This document shows positions 25,891 through 34,315 of a DNA stretch of 64,000 bases, in pieces. Position numbers and translations under genes: made by a program. The stretch is from Truepera sp965215315 (GTDB taxonomy: Bacteria > Deinococcota > Deinococci > Deinococcales > Trueperaceae), in contig CBDCDB010000008.1 of assembly GCA_965215315.1 (NCBI GenBank), forward strand, positions 3,720,001-3,784,000. Direction: 5' to 3'. The notes beneath the pieces are model-generated. The model ran no database searches. It was not told where the DNA came from and saw only the letters and a program-made list of their open reading frames with translations. Every line of letters begins with the position of its first letter. Position 1 is the first letter of the stretch.

Positions 25891-26082
25891 TTAACCGGCC
25901 TGCTCTTGGCCCTCGAGCCACCGCTGTAGGGCTGACCTAGTAATGAGTACCCGCCTTCCGGCGCGGCGGTGCGGAACGTGCGGTAACACATCACGGGTAA
26001 ATGTTGGACGGCTTAACCCCGCGAAACGAGCGGCGGCGTCTATGCTTCTGAACACTTCATTTTGTTGAACTTGCTTAGCCAT
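25891..26082 (-). CDS. Excisionase-like helix-turn-helix protein
   Basis: 63 residues with a MerR/Xis-type winged helix (SIDAAARFAGLSRPTFTRDV, RRAGRRVLITRSALQRWL). AGGAGAGGATCAA precedes ATG 26082. It heads the replication operon and could direct integrase toward excision or regulate replication. The call rests on the HTH and context. Confidence 0.78.
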   Translation of the reverse strand: MAKQVQQNEVFRSIDAAARFAGLSRPTFTRDVLPHVPHRRAGRRVLITRSALQRWLEGQEQAG

Positions 26083-26145
26083 TTGATCCTCTCCTATTAC
26101 GGCCTACTGCTCGGCACATACTCAGTTTGGCCTATACTCACAGTT

Positions 26146-27150
26146 ATGGACAAAGGCGAAAACCCTGCACAATCTATTAGTTTTTTATGGTGTCCACATG
26201 TGTATTCTTACGGTTGGGCTGATACGCCTGACGAAGTGCCGGAATGGGACGCCTCGAGAAAACCCCAAGCTTACGCTGGAGATTCTTACGACATGTTTCC
26301 GGGTATGCGTGATGAAACCGTACTCGAGTCACCTTCGGAGTACCCTCGCCTAGTTTGTCTCGACAAAAGCCGTAAACAGATTTGGGCTGAACCCGAGAGT
26401 GGGCCGGAAGAGCTGCTAAACGAGCTGCTGGCACTCTACTCGTACATTCGCCCTTGGCGTTCCGGTAAGCCTGTCAAAATCCTACGTGACAAAGTGCTGG
26501 TGCTCGCTAATAGATACGGCGCTCCCTATAGGCGAGAAGACCATACTCTTAAAGCGTGGCTATGTGTAGCAGCGGTAGTACACGGCTATATGTTGGGGTA
26601 TCAGCTTTTACAAAAGCTCGAGTACGAAGGAATGCAAGTTGAGTTTAACGACATCTTGGAGCCGGTTCTAAAGGCGTTAAAAGACATGCCGCGCCGCAGA
26701 GAACCTCTTGTATTTACGAACGAGGGTGCTTCACCAGAAGAAATGGAACTGGCTATACTCACGCAGCTTAGATTTCTCGGCATAGTCTATGAAACGAAAG
26801 AGAAGACCCCCTCAGCATGGCTTAGCATCATCGGTAACAGCAGGTTAAGTTATCGCTTAGGTATTGCGGAGCATCTTCACCGCAGGTTTAGCGCGGCTTT
26901 TGATGAACACAATCCCTTGCCCGCTAACCTAACGATTACAAGTCAAGGGATCATTGCACGGTGCAGCGTTTCGTCATGGGCGTACTATCGCCTTGCTCAA
27001 GTATGGCGACACGGTGCAGAGGTTAAAACTTGCCCGGTATGCGGTACGCTCTTCGCACCCGCTCGAAAAAATATGAAGTATTGCAGACGCGGCGGGTGCG
27101 CTTATAAAGCCCATAAGCAAAACCAGAAAACCCGTGCTGCACAGTCCTAA
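26146..27150 (+). CDS. Zinc-finger protein of the element (CGNR-like C-terminus)
   Basis: 334 residues. The N-terminal 280 are unfamiliar. The C-terminus holds CPVCGTLFAPARKNMKYC followed by a further cysteine in RRGGCAY, a CGNR-like zinc finger often found in DNA-binding regulators. TATACT ends seven bases before ATG 26146 and no ribosome-binding site is present, so the gene is likely leaderless. It is divergent from the excisionase-like gene and the last gene before attR. Confidence 0.72.
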   Translation: MDKGENPAQSISFLWCPHVYSYGWADTPDEVPEWDASRKPQAYAGDSYDMFPGMRDETVLESPSEYPRLVCLDKSRKQIWAEPESGPEELLNELLALYSYIRPWRSGKPVKILRDKVLVLANRYGAPYRREDHTLKAWLCVAAVVHGYMLGYQLLQKLEYEGMQVEFNDILEPVLKALKDMPRRREPLVFTNEGASPEEMELAILTQLRFLGIVYETKEKTPSAWLSIIGNSRLSYRLGIAEHLHRRFSAAFDEHNPLPANLTITSQGIIARCSVSSWAYYRLAQVWRHGAEVKTCPVCGTLFAPARKNMKYCRRGGCAYKAHKQNQKTRAAQS

Positions 27151-27163
27151 AGGTTTAAGGTGC

Positions 27164-27185
27164 TTGCACCTTATTTGCACCTACA
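27164..27185 (+). repeat. Right integrase arm-site pair
   Basis: An exact 22-bp copy of the left block at 14094-14115, again holding two TTGCACC units. It lies about 118 bases inside attR. Confidence 0.75.
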
Positions 27186-27302
27186 AGCCCCTTTTGACGC
27201 TTGTTTACGGCTGTTTACTAGAATGGGCAAAACAGAGTTTATGCCGTGCTGTACGGTAAGCCTGCATTACCCCTGATTTACCTATTTTACCTTTGCAAAG
27301 AC

Positions 27303-27350
27303 CTCCAAAACCGTAGGTCGAGGGTTCAAGTCCTTCTGCGCCCGCCATAA
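27303..27350 (+). repeat. attR: 48-bp copy of the tRNA-Trp 3' end
   Basis: Identical to 13981-14028 over 48 bases. It is only a tRNA fragment here (no acceptor 5' strand, no D arm) and marks the right edge of the integrated element. Confidence 0.95.
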
Positions 27351-27373
27351 GAAAGTCGTCATAGACGTAATAG

Positions 27374-27412
27374 AGAAGCGCAGCCCGTTTTTTGGAGGCT
27401 GCGCTTCTTGCT
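27374..27412 (+). terminator. Original tRNA-Trp terminator, now beyond attR
   Basis: A perfect 12-bp stem (27374-27385 with 27397-27408) followed by TGCTTT. Before integration it would have lain about 25 bases behind the tRNA. Confidence 0.8.
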
Positions 27413-27691
27413 TTACTGTGAGTACCCCCTACTTAAAGTGGCGTGCCCTTCCGGTATTTTTCCGAAGTCTGTCAGCGCGTCGAAACTGGTTAAGCATGTC
27501 TTTAGGCGGGCGCTTATCTACGTTGACATCGCGGTGGTACAGCCCGTCAATACGCATGAAGCGTAACACTGCCTGCGCCGCTTCAACTATTACAATGTCT
27601 GTAAGCTCTACGTTTTTTTTGCGCAACCGGGTCATTTCTTCAGCTAGTCGCTTATTGAATTCGGGAATATCTTCTTTTACTAGAAGCCATC

Positions 27692-28174
27692 TCAAAAACG
27701 CCTAAGCAGTAATTTGATGCAGCCGAGATGCAGGAAGGCCAAGAAGTTTAGGGAGTGATGTTCATAGCGAACGACCAGACGGCGAAAGTTGCCGAGGTGG
27801 GCGAATAGCCGTTCAATCTTCCAGCGCCGTTTGTAGCGCCTCAGTTTACATCCATCTTGCGTCTTGGCTTTTTTACGGTTTCTTCGGTGAGGCGCAATCA
27901 TTTCAACACCTGCTTCGGCGAGTTCAGCGTCAAGCGGATCACTGTCATACGCTTTGTCACCGATTAACTTGTCGGGTTTGCCGCTGACGTGTCGAGATGC
28001 GAGAGTCGCGTGTACCAACCGGACCTCATGTGGGCTAGCAGACGTAACGTGCAGGGCGAGGCAAGTACCACCAGCGTCCGATACCGCCATGACTTTGCTA
28101 CCCTTACCCCGTTTAGTCTTACCAACTGCTGACCCCCTTTTTTCGCAGCCACAAAGGTACCGTCGATAAAGCAT
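27692..28174 (-). CDS. IS5-family transposase, orfB part
   Basis: The C-terminal DDE half, read after a -1 shift: GKGSKVMAVSDAGG, LIGDKAYDSDPLDAEL with the second aspartate, and RRWKIERLFAHLGNFRRL with the catalytic glutamate. It is not expected to be translated by itself. Confidence 0.9.
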   Translation of the reverse strand: MLYRRYLCGCEKRGSAVGKTKRGKGSKVMAVSDAGGTCLALHVTSASPHEVRLVHATLASRHVSGKPDKLIGDKAYDSDPLDAELAEAGVEMIAPHRRNRKKAKTQDGCKLRRYKRRWKIERLFAHLGNFRRLVVRYEHHSLNFLAFLHLGCIKLLLRRF

Positions 28175-28461
28175 TCCGACAAGTCGAGTTTGCCCCGCTG
28201 CAGGGGGTCATGCGCTAAAGTCTCTAGAATCTGCCGCAACACGCCGTTTCTCTCCCATTCTTGAAAGCGCCGATGGCACGTCTGATAGGGCGGATAGCGC
28301 TCGGGTAAATCAGCCCACTGTGCGCCCGTTCGTAATATCCAGCAGATGCCCTTAAGTATCGCTCGTGGTTCTCGTCTGGGACGGCCTTTGCCATCTTTGC
28401 GTCGAGCTGGTTCGGGAATGAGCGGCCCTAGTACTTCCCACTGTTCATCGGTGAGTTCCAT
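27964..28461 (-). CDS. IS5-family transposase, orfA part
   Basis: The N-terminal half (MELTDEQWEVLGPLIPEP, RTGAQWADLPERYPPYQT) with the first catalytic aspartate in ECFIDGTF. The A6G5 run around 28137-28147 is a good slippery site for the -1 shift into orfB. Confidence 0.9.
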   Translation of the reverse strand: MELTDEQWEVLGPLIPEPARRKDGKGRPRREPRAILKGICWILRTGAQWADLPERYPPYQTCHRRFQEWERNGVLRQILETLAHDPLQRGKLDLSECFIDGTFVAAKKGGQQLVRLNGVRVAKSWRYRTLVVLASPCTLRLLAHMRSGWYTRLSHLDTSAANPTS

Positions 28462-28942
28462 ACCACCGTTCTAACAGCTATGCAGCTGACTATTCGTTTT
28501 TGAGATGGCTTCTAGCCATTCACGAGGGTCTCGAGCCCGTGCAAAAAACGCTCGCTCACCGAGCTTCAGCCCAAGTTCAGTAAAAAAATACAGCTCACCG
28601 TCGAAAGTCTTTATCATCTTGGTTTCTTCGAGACGAACACCTAATTCATCTTTTATCTTTTCCGCGTCAATGCCCCAGCCAATGTTTCGCGTATTACGGA
28701 GCTTTCGACCGGCGTACATTTGGCAAAGAACGCGGCGGTGATGACGGCTTAGCCCGTGTTTGTCTAACGTATCTACCCCGTCAACGCGAGTGCGTGCTCC
28801 GTAAGCCACGGACACTTTTTTTGGAACGGTATTGTATCCGTGAAGTGTCCCTGCTGCGTTTTCGACCAATTTATACTGAGCAGTGGATAGTTGGGGCAAT
28901 ATAAAATCTGGGTTGCCCCAGCACTCAAGCTTTTGACAGGTG

Positions 28943-29086
28943 TCAGGTGTATCCCTGACACAAAATAACTTTATGAGGATTGCATCTTACCTCTTTACCG
29001 CAACCCTCACATGTCACTAGGATAGGCAAGTTTTTGCGCTTTGCCCCATCGAGCGATTTGCTTTTCAAAACACGAATTTCGGCCAT
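28943..29086 (-). CDS. 47-residue zinc-ribbon protein
   Basis: Begins MAEIRVLKSKSLDGAK and has cysteines at 26, 29, 35 and 43 (CEGCGKEVRC, ILC), a compact metal-binding pattern. A TAAAAT box ends six bases before ATG 29086 with a TTTGAT 16 bases further up, so it looks leaderless. Unknown function; probably cotranscribed with the IS-interrupted gene downstream. Confidence 0.6.
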   Translation of the reverse strand: MAEIRVLKSKSLDGAKRKNLPILVTCEGCGKEVRCNPHKVILCQGYT

Positions 29087-29168
29087 AAAGTGATTTTAAT
29101 TCTACCAAATGTTTATCAAAGCACTAGCGATAATTAAGTACACAGCTCGACAACGACATCACCGCTTT

Positions 29169-29627
29169 TTACCCTTGCCGCTGCCATACCCCACCAACCT
29201 GTTTCGAGAGCGAAAGCGGCTCATCTGAAGCTGCCGCGTGGTAGCCCATCCGGGTGTAGTAAGGCAACAACTCGGTCTGCGCGTCTGTGAGCGTCAGGCG
29301 CAGCTCGGGGATGTTGTGCTGAATGGCGAGGGCCTCGAGCCTCGTCGTCAACCAGCGCCCAAACCCCTGCCCCCGGTATTCAGGCAGCGTTGCCAAACGT
29401 CCGACCTCCCAACCGTAAGGCGCTTCGCGCCAGCGCAGCGCACTGACAAACGTCCCGTCACAAACGAAAGAGAGGACGCCGCCGTCCCCTAGCCACCCCT
29501 GCACTCGAGCCTCATTTTCTCCCTGGTCGCTCCAAGCGATTTGATAAAGTTCAGCCAACGCCGCTGCGTCACTGCTCGTAGCGGTATGAAGCTTTGCTTG
29601 CTGCGCCCCGGTCTCGAGCTGCATCAT
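29169..29627 (-). CDS. GNAT-family N-acetyltransferase
   Basis: 152 residues; acetyl-CoA-binding motif A is RLATLPEYRGQGFGRWL near residue 78, and motif B ends with YYTRMGYHA. The substrate is not evident. Its first ATG overlaps the argG stop (ATGA), so the two are cotranslated. The link could be fortuitous or point to arginine-related acetylation. Confidence 0.88.
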   Translation of the reverse strand: MMQLETGAQQAKLHTATSSDAAALAELYQIAWSDQGENEARVQGWLGDGGVLSFVCDGTFVSALRWREAPYGWEVGRLATLPEYRGQGFGRWLTTRLEALAIQHNIPELRLTLTDAQTELLPYYTRMGYHAAASDEPLSLSKQVGGVWQRQG

Positions 29628-30880
29628 TCGCTGTACTGAGGAATCTTGAGCGGCGGCGTTTTGGTCTCTTCGTCCATTTGCGCTGCAATCCGCAGCCGCA
29701 GCGCGTTCAGTTTGATAAAGCCGTCGGCGTCAGCTTGGTTGTATACGTTGTCTTCTTCAAACGTCACCACGTCCTGCCGGTAGAACGAATTGGGTGACTT
29801 GCGCCCGGTAATGGTGACGCTGCCTTTGTACAGCTCGAGCCTCGCTGTCCCCGTCACCGGTTTTTGAAGGTCATCCATCAGGTTTTGCAGTGCGATACGT
29901 TCTGGCGCAAACCAGAAACCGTTGTAGACAATACTCGCGTACTTGGGCATCAGTTCGTCACGGAGCTGCATCACCTGCCGGTCGAGCGTCAACGATTCAA
30001 CGGCTTTGTGGGCGTGAAAGAGGAGTGTGCCGCCGGGGGTTTCGTAGCAGCCCCTAGACTTCATCCCGACAAACCGGTTCTCGACAATATCAACGCGCCC
30101 GACGCCGTGTTTACCGCCTAAGGCGTTGGCCTTTTCCAGCAAAGCTACCGGTCCCAACCGCTCTCCGTTGATGGCGACCGGGTTGCCCGCTTCAAAGTCG
30201 ACCTCGACAGTTTCCGGCATATCCGGCGCGTCTTGTGGGTCGGCGGTGAGCCGCCACATGTTCTTAGGCGGCGTGGCCCACGGGTCTTCCAAGATGCCGC
30301 CTTCATATGAGATGTGGTACAAATTCGCGTCCATCGAGTACGGTTTTTCTTTCGTCACACCGACCGGAATCCCGTGTTCCTGAGCGTAACGCACGCAGTC
30401 CTCACGGCCCCGGAGCGTCCACTCACGCCACGGCGCAATCACCTGGATGTCGGGTTTGAGCGCGTAGGCGGCGAGTTCAAAACGCACCTGGTCGTTGCCC
30501 TTACCGGTTGCGCCGTGCGATACCGCGTCGGCTCCCTCTTGCTCGGCGATTTCGACCATCTTTTTGGCAATCAAAGGGCGTGCAAACGACGTGCCGAGCA
30601 GGTAGTAACCTTCGTAAAGTGCGCCTGAACGCAAGACCGGAAAGACAAAATCTTTGACGAACTCCTCTTGTAAGTCGGCGGCGTAGGCGCTCACTGCGCC
30701 TGTTTGCAGAGCTTTTTCTTTCGCCTCGGCGACCTCTTCACCCTGACCGATGTCAGCGGTAAAGGCGACCACCTCGGCGTTGTAGGTGTCTTTAAGCCAC
30801 CGTAAAATAACCGAAGTGTCGAGGCCGCCGGAGTAGGCCAAGACAACTTTTTTGATGGTTTGGGTTTGAGCGGACGGCAT
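29624..30880 (-). CDS. argG: Argininosuccinate synthase
   Basis: Joins citrulline and aspartate with ATP in arginine synthesis. 418 residues; the ATP-pyrophosphatase P-loop AYSGGLDTSVILRWL is at residues 15-29, followed by SHGATGKGNDQVRFEL, APWREW and NRFVGMKSRGCYETPGGT. ATG 30880 lies behind AGGAGAAC. A long structured leader precedes it. argH is not in the window. Confidence 0.97.
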   Translation of the reverse strand: MPSAQTQTIKKVVLAYSGGLDTSVILRWLKDTYNAEVVAFTADIGQGEEVAEAKEKALQTGAVSAYAADLQEEFVKDFVFPVLRSGALYEGYYLLGTSFARPLIAKKMVEIAEQEGADAVSHGATGKGNDQVRFELAAYALKPDIQVIAPWREWTLRGREDCVRYAQEHGIPVGVTKEKPYSMDANLYHISYEGGILEDPWATPPKNMWRLTADPQDAPDMPETVEVDFEAGNPVAINGERLGPVALLEKANALGGKHGVGRVDIVENRFVGMKSRGCYETPGGTLLFHAHKAVESLTLDRQVMQLRDELMPKYASIVYNGFWFAPERIALQNLMDDLQKPVTGTARLELYKGSVTITGRKSPNSFYRQDVVTFEEDNVYNQADADGFIKLNALRLRIAAQMDEETKTPPLKIPQYSE

Positions 30881-31070
30881 AAGGTTCTCCTAAACAGGGG
30901 CAAGACAATAAAAATCCTCACCCGGACGGGGCGCAGGGCGGTTTCGCCCGCTCTTGAGAGCGGGCGTTAGCGTCGGACGCGGTGAGTGAGGGGTACGGTC
31001 ATCATTTTGAACGCAGATTGCAGGTTTATGCAGGGTCTGCAATAACTTTGCAAACTCTAGCATGTGCCCT
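30881..31070 (-). promoter_or_regulatory. Structured argG leader
   Basis: Between argG and the divergent DUF4097 gene the minus-strand leader can form a 10-bp perfect hairpin (30945-30954 with 30957-30966), and CCTCAC near 30991 can pair with GTGAGG near 30917 around it. Upstream there are TGCAATCTGCG and TGCATAAACCTGCA repeats (31014-31045). It may be an attenuator or repressor region; no T tract follows the hairpin, and no T-box sequence was seen. Confidence 0.45.
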
Positions 31071-31108
31071 GACTAGGGTCAAGGTGCGTTTGGGCGTGAC
31101 GGGGTGCG

Positions 31109-31136
31109 TTGTGTACGCATCTTTTGCAGGTAGCAT
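31109..31136 (+). promoter_or_regulatory. Leaderless promoter of the DUF4097 gene
   Basis: TTGTGT (31109-31114), 16 bases, TAGCAT (31131-31136), six bases, then GTG 31143. No ribosome-binding site. Confidence 0.7.
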
Positions 31137-31142
31137 GACGAA

Positions 31143-32087
31143 GTGAAGCGGTGGCGGGGTATTCAAGTTGTACTTTGGGGCATTTTGGGCGTAGGCGTAG
31201 GGTTGCTTTTGGGCTGGCGTGCGCCGCTTTTCTTCTGGCCTTTCGGTTTCGTTTTGGTGACGGTGTGGTTGGCGCGTTGGCCCAAACCTGGAGTGTGGCT
31301 GCTCGCTGTGACGTTTGGACTTATCTTCGTAAGTCCGGTGGTCCAAAATCTTGAACAAAAACCTCCCACGCCCAACATAAGTGAAGTCTCAAGCACTCCG
31401 CAAAACGCGCAAACCTGGGCCGGGGTAGATACGTTGTCGGTTCGTAATAGTAATGGGAACATTTCTGTTACGGGCGGCGACCGCTGGCGGCTCCGGGCGC
31501 GTTACCGCTACGGCGCAGCGGTGCGCGGCGTACCTGAAGACCTGCTTACGGCGCGGCGCGGCGCAACGCTGGACTTTACAGGCCTCGAGCCTACCTGGGT
31601 GCAAAAACCGCTGCGTGGGGCTGAAGCGCAGCTCCGAGCGAGAGTGCCGCGCCGCCTCAAGCTTTTGGTCGACGCCCGAAACGGCGACGTCAAGGCTGAA
31701 GATTTGGCTTCGGCCCAGGTCAATACGAACTTGGGTGACGTGACCCTTAGCCGCATTGCGGGCGCGGCGGTGGCGCTGACCGACGTCGGCAATATAGTTA
31801 TAACGGGTGCTGGCGGGGGCGTCGAAGCAGAGACGCTTATGGGGGATATTTGGCTCGAGCCTGAGCTTTCAACCGCTCCGGTCTTAGCCAAAACGGATGT
31901 TGGTAACATCGCTCTGGTGCTGCCGCCCAATACGAACGCCCGTATCACGGCGACCTCAACCACGCGGCAACTACCAGAAAATTTCAAGCGCCTGTCTCCG
32001 ACGCGGGGTGAGCTTGTGCTAGGGGACGGCTTAAGGACGATAGTTTTAACGACCCGTATCGGTGAGATTAGCGTGGTTCAGCGTTAA
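31143..32087 (+). CDS. DUF4097-type membrane-anchored beta-repeat protein
   Basis: 314 residues. Two N-terminal membrane segments (VVLWGILGVGVGLLLGW, then FFWPFGFVLVTVWL and WLLAVTFGLIFVSPVV) are followed by a repeat-rich domain with the adhesin-like ladder NSNGNISVTGG, ARNGDVKAEDL, NTNLGDVTLSR, LTDVGNIVITGAGG, KTDVGNIALVLP. This fits the DUF4097/DUF4098 beta-helix. It probably faces the outside. The start is GTG 31143, supported by the promoter spacing. Confidence 0.82.
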   Translation: MKRWRGIQVVLWGILGVGVGLLLGWRAPLFFWPFGFVLVTVWLARWPKPGVWLLAVTFGLIFVSPVVQNLEQKPPTPNISEVSSTPQNAQTWAGVDTLSVRNSNGNISVTGGDRWRLRARYRYGAAVRGVPEDLLTARRGATLDFTGLEPTWVQKPLRGAEAQLRARVPRRLKLLVDARNGDVKAEDLASAQVNTNLGDVTLSRIAGAAVALTDVGNIVITGAGGGVEAETLMGDIWLEPELSTAPVLAKTDVGNIALVLPPNTNARITATSTTRQLPENFKRLSPTRGELVLGDGLRTIVLTTRIGEISVVQR

Positions 32088-32114
32088 GGTAACCTGAGAT
32101 GCTGTGTTGATTTG

Positions 32115-33068
32115 TCAAGCTTGAACTGAAGTTGGCTGGAAGGGTTTCCTGTGCGTAAGCACGCCAAAGATCATCCTTAGCAGTTTAGCCATACATGCTA
32201 CCACCGCCGCCTTTTTATGTTTACCATGCCTCACCAGACGTTCAAAGAAGTCCTTAACGACAGGATTAAAACGAATAGCTGCGAGGCACGGCATGTACAA
32301 GATATGCCGCAAGTAGGCAGAACCTAAGCGTGAGATATGGCTTGGTTGAGCCACGCTCGTACCGGAGGTAAACTGGGTAGGTGTCAGCCCAACAAAGGCG
32401 ACTAGCTTGCGTGCTGTAGCAAACCGCGCTACCGAGCCTAACTCTGCCAGGAGCAGACACGCAGTCCGAATCCCAATCCCAGGAATGCTCGTCAACAACA
32501 AGAGTTCGTGCTCGTTCGAACGCTTCGTCTCCAGCTCGAGCTCATTCTCCAGGGCTTGCTTTTCTACTGCTAGTGAGGCCATGCGCCGCTTCAGGGAAGT
32601 CACCACCTCGGGATGAACCTGACCATGTTCGGCTGCCTCGAGCCGGTTCTTGAGTCGCGTCAGGTCCTTCGCTAGCGCCTGAATTTCCCGAGCGAGCGAT
32701 TGCCGTAGCGGACTCACGGCGAGGGTGGGAGCAGGTTGCCGCTCTTTGACGTAAACCGCTAGCCACAAGGCGTCCGCTTTATCGGTTTTGTTACGGCGGT
32801 GCTGGCGCTTCATGAAATAGCTGACCTGGGCTGGATTAAGGATGCTCACGCTCACGTAAGTGCCTTGTAAGGTCGCAGCAAGACGCCGGTGGTAGGAGCC
32901 CGTTGCTTCTAGGGCCAGACGGCAGTTCGGAAAGAATTCGAGCCAAGTTAGCAGCTCACGATGGCCTTCTGGGGTGTTACCAAACTTTCCCCGATGGATT
33001 TCACCGGTATCAAGGAGTGCAGCCACGTCCAGGCTGAGTTTGCTTACGTCGATGCCTACAAACGTCAT
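32115..33068 (-). CDS. IS110-family transposase
   Basis: 317-residue DEDD-type transposase. The N-terminal RuvC-like domain begins FVGIDVSKLSLDVAAL and has LALEATGSYHRRLA and RRNKTDKADALWLA; the C-terminal Tnp_20 domain has LTSIPGIGIRTACLLLAELG, KLVAFVGLTP and a serine-containing GSAYLRHILYM. IS110 elements move as circles guided by a bridge RNA from a non-coding end. It appears complete. Confidence 0.95.
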   Translation of the reverse strand: MTFVGIDVSKLSLDVAALLDTGEIHRGKFGNTPEGHRELLTWLEFFPNCRLALEATGSYHRRLAATLQGTYVSVSILNPAQVSYFMKRQHRRNKTDKADALWLAVYVKERQPAPTLAVSPLRQSLAREIQALAKDLTRLKNRLEAAEHGQVHPEVVTSLKRRMASLAVEKQALENELELETKRSNEHELLLLTSIPGIGIRTACLLLAELGSVARFATARKLVAFVGLTPTQFTSGTSVAQPSHISRLGSAYLRHILYMPCLAAIRFNPVVKDFFERLVRHGKHKKAAVVACMAKLLRMIFGVLTHRKPFQPTSVQA

Positions 33069-33300
33069 CTCGTCCTCCAGCTTGGGTCCGGCTCTAGGCC
33101 ACCACCGCTCGCATACTTGCAGATCCGGCCTTAACGGCTCAGGATGCTGGTTCGGAGTCTTGGTGATGGGTTGAGCAGGCCTATCTCAGGTACGAGCTCA
33201 AACGCTCAGGTTCGGAGTCGGCCTTACTCTTGACCCGCACTCAACATACAAGTTCGGAGTTATTCTCACGTCCGGCACGCAAATCCTGTACTTTCGGTGA
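33069..33300 (-). ncRNA. IS110 non-coding end, candidate bridge RNA region
   Basis: About 230 bases without a gene upstream of the IS110 transposase. In the IS110 group this end encodes the bridge RNA. The stretch also contains three direct copies of GTTCGGAGT at 33150-33158, 33210-33218 and 33252-33260. The exact RNA and element boundary are not defined. The call is by analogy only. Confidence 0.45.
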
Positions 33301-33357
33301 CTGACAACCGTCTCGAGGGTTGCGCTTTCGCTGTTTAAGCCTATAGCATCTAACGGT

Positions 33358-33890
33358 TTAGAGGCTACAAAAAGCGTCATTTACCTTGTCATGGAAAGCA
33401 CGGTCTAGGTCAGGATGATGTTTAATAAGGGCTTTAATCTGGTTCCATAGCGGCTCGATGAGGTTGAGGTCAGGAGAATAAGGCGGTAGGGCGAGTAGAC
33501 GGCAACCGAGCGGCTCGAGTAACTTTTGCAGGGTTGCTTGACGGTGAAATGAGGCGTTATCAAGAATAACGACCTGCCCAGCTTTTAACGTAGGGATGAG
33601 CACCTGCTCAAACCAGGTCTCGACTACCGTGCCGTCGCAGTAACCGGTGAAGGTCATCGGTGCCAAGACCTTACCCTGACACCAGGCGGCAATCATCGAG
33701 ACGCGCTGGGTAAAATGTCCCAGCTTCTCAGCACTGCAGCGTGTACTGAGGCTCCAGCCGTAGCTATAGTCGAGCGTGTTCTCAACGCCAGCTTCATCGA
33801 TATACACGCACTTCTCCGGGTCTAGTGTGCTTAGCTCCTGCTCGAAGGCTTGCCGTGCTGCTGGTGAGCGCTCCCGGTAGAGATAGCTCT
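33358..33890 (-). CDS. IS630 transposase, orfB part
   Basis: DDE domain: VYIDEAGVENTLDYSYGWS, MIAAWCQGKVLAPMTFTGYC, VVILDNASFHRQ, LPPYSPDLNLIEPLWNQIK with the catalytic glutamate. The frame begins after the AAAAG slip near 33893; the first in-frame ATG is at 33807. Confidence 0.88.
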
Positions 33891-34235
33891 TCTTTTACGC
33901 GTATAGCCAAGTCGCTTAAGTGCTCTAGAAAACGCCATCGTACTCAGCCTTGCGCCTTGCTCTTGTTGCCACGCTGCCGCCATCTCTGTAAGTGCGCGGT
34001 GCTGCTGCGCTGCGGTAAAAGCCCGCACCTCTGCGGTGTTGCCTAGTACCGCAGGACGCCCGCGATAGTAGTCTGTGTTTGCCGTTACCTTGCCTGTTTC
34101 TGCTCGCAGTTTAAGCCAATCGTCTACCGTGCTCCGGCTGATCTTGAACTGCCGATGTACCTCCGTCTTGCTCAGCCCTTCATCCAAAGCCGCTAACACG
34201 CCTAAGCGTAAGTCTCTACTGTAAGGCGCTCCCAT
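33831..34235 (-). CDS. IS630 transposase, orfA part
   Basis: DNA-binding half, MGAPYSRDLRLGVLAALDEG, with a helix-turn-helix (SKTEVHRQFKISRSTVDDWL). CGTAAAAGAAG near 33893 allows the -1 frameshift that IS630 elements use, giving KKSYLYRERSP in the orfB frame. Confidence 0.88.
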   Translation of the reverse strand: MGAPYSRDLRLGVLAALDEGLSKTEVHRQFKISRSTVDDWLKLRAETGKVTANTDYYRGRPAVLGNTAEVRAFTAAQQHRALTEMAAAWQQEQGARLSTMAFSRALKRLGYTRKRRAISTGSAHQQHGKPSSRS

Positions 34236-34315
34236 GCCTTCATTGTAGCTTCTTGGCTGTTAGATAGAGGTGGACCTTATCCTTGAGACAGCACCCCGTT
34301 CGTTCTTAACGCTGT

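Larger units (their letters stand above)
27683..28512 (-). mobile_element. IS5-family (IS427-group) element, copy 1
   Basis: 830 bp with perfect terminal inverted repeats beginning GAAGCCATCTCAAAAACG and a TA target duplication. It carries orfA and orfB joined by a -1 frameshift. Copy 2 at 55345-56174 has the same length and, as far as I read, one base difference. This implies recent movement. Confidence 0.95.
27429..28899 (-). pseudogene. Unknown gene cut by an IS5-family element
   Basis: The two halves (28899-28515 and 27682-27429) join in frame when the 830-bp element and one TA are removed, at ...DPREWL/VKEDIPEF.... The restored protein would have about 213 residues, with a helix-rich N-terminus (KHGLSRHHRRVLCQMYAGRK) and no known domain. 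The start is uncertain (TTG 28899 is the first in-frame option). It lies 43 bases downstream of a 47-residue zinc-ribbon gene and may form a pair with it. Confidence 0.8.
33349..34264 (-). mobile_element. IS630-family element
   Basis: About 916 bp with imperfect inverted ends beginning TCTAAC (33349-33370 and 34243-34264: TCTAAC, a variable part, AGA/AGG, GCTACAA). A TA lies outside the right end, but CA outside the left. It carries an IS630 transposase split in two frames. Confidence 0.8.

Noticed and set aside
27303..27350. Second tRNA gene
   Set aside because: Only the 3' part of tRNA-Trp is present, as attR; the acceptor 5' strand and D arm are missing.
32115..33068. Site-specific invertase (Piv) role for the IS110-type protein
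   Set aside because: No inverted pair of crossover sites was seen around it; the family and the neighbouring IS cluster point to transposition.
33831..33900. IS630 transposase as a simple pseudogene
   Set aside because: The AAAAG site at the frame junction and otherwise intact halves fit the programmed -1 shift used by this family.
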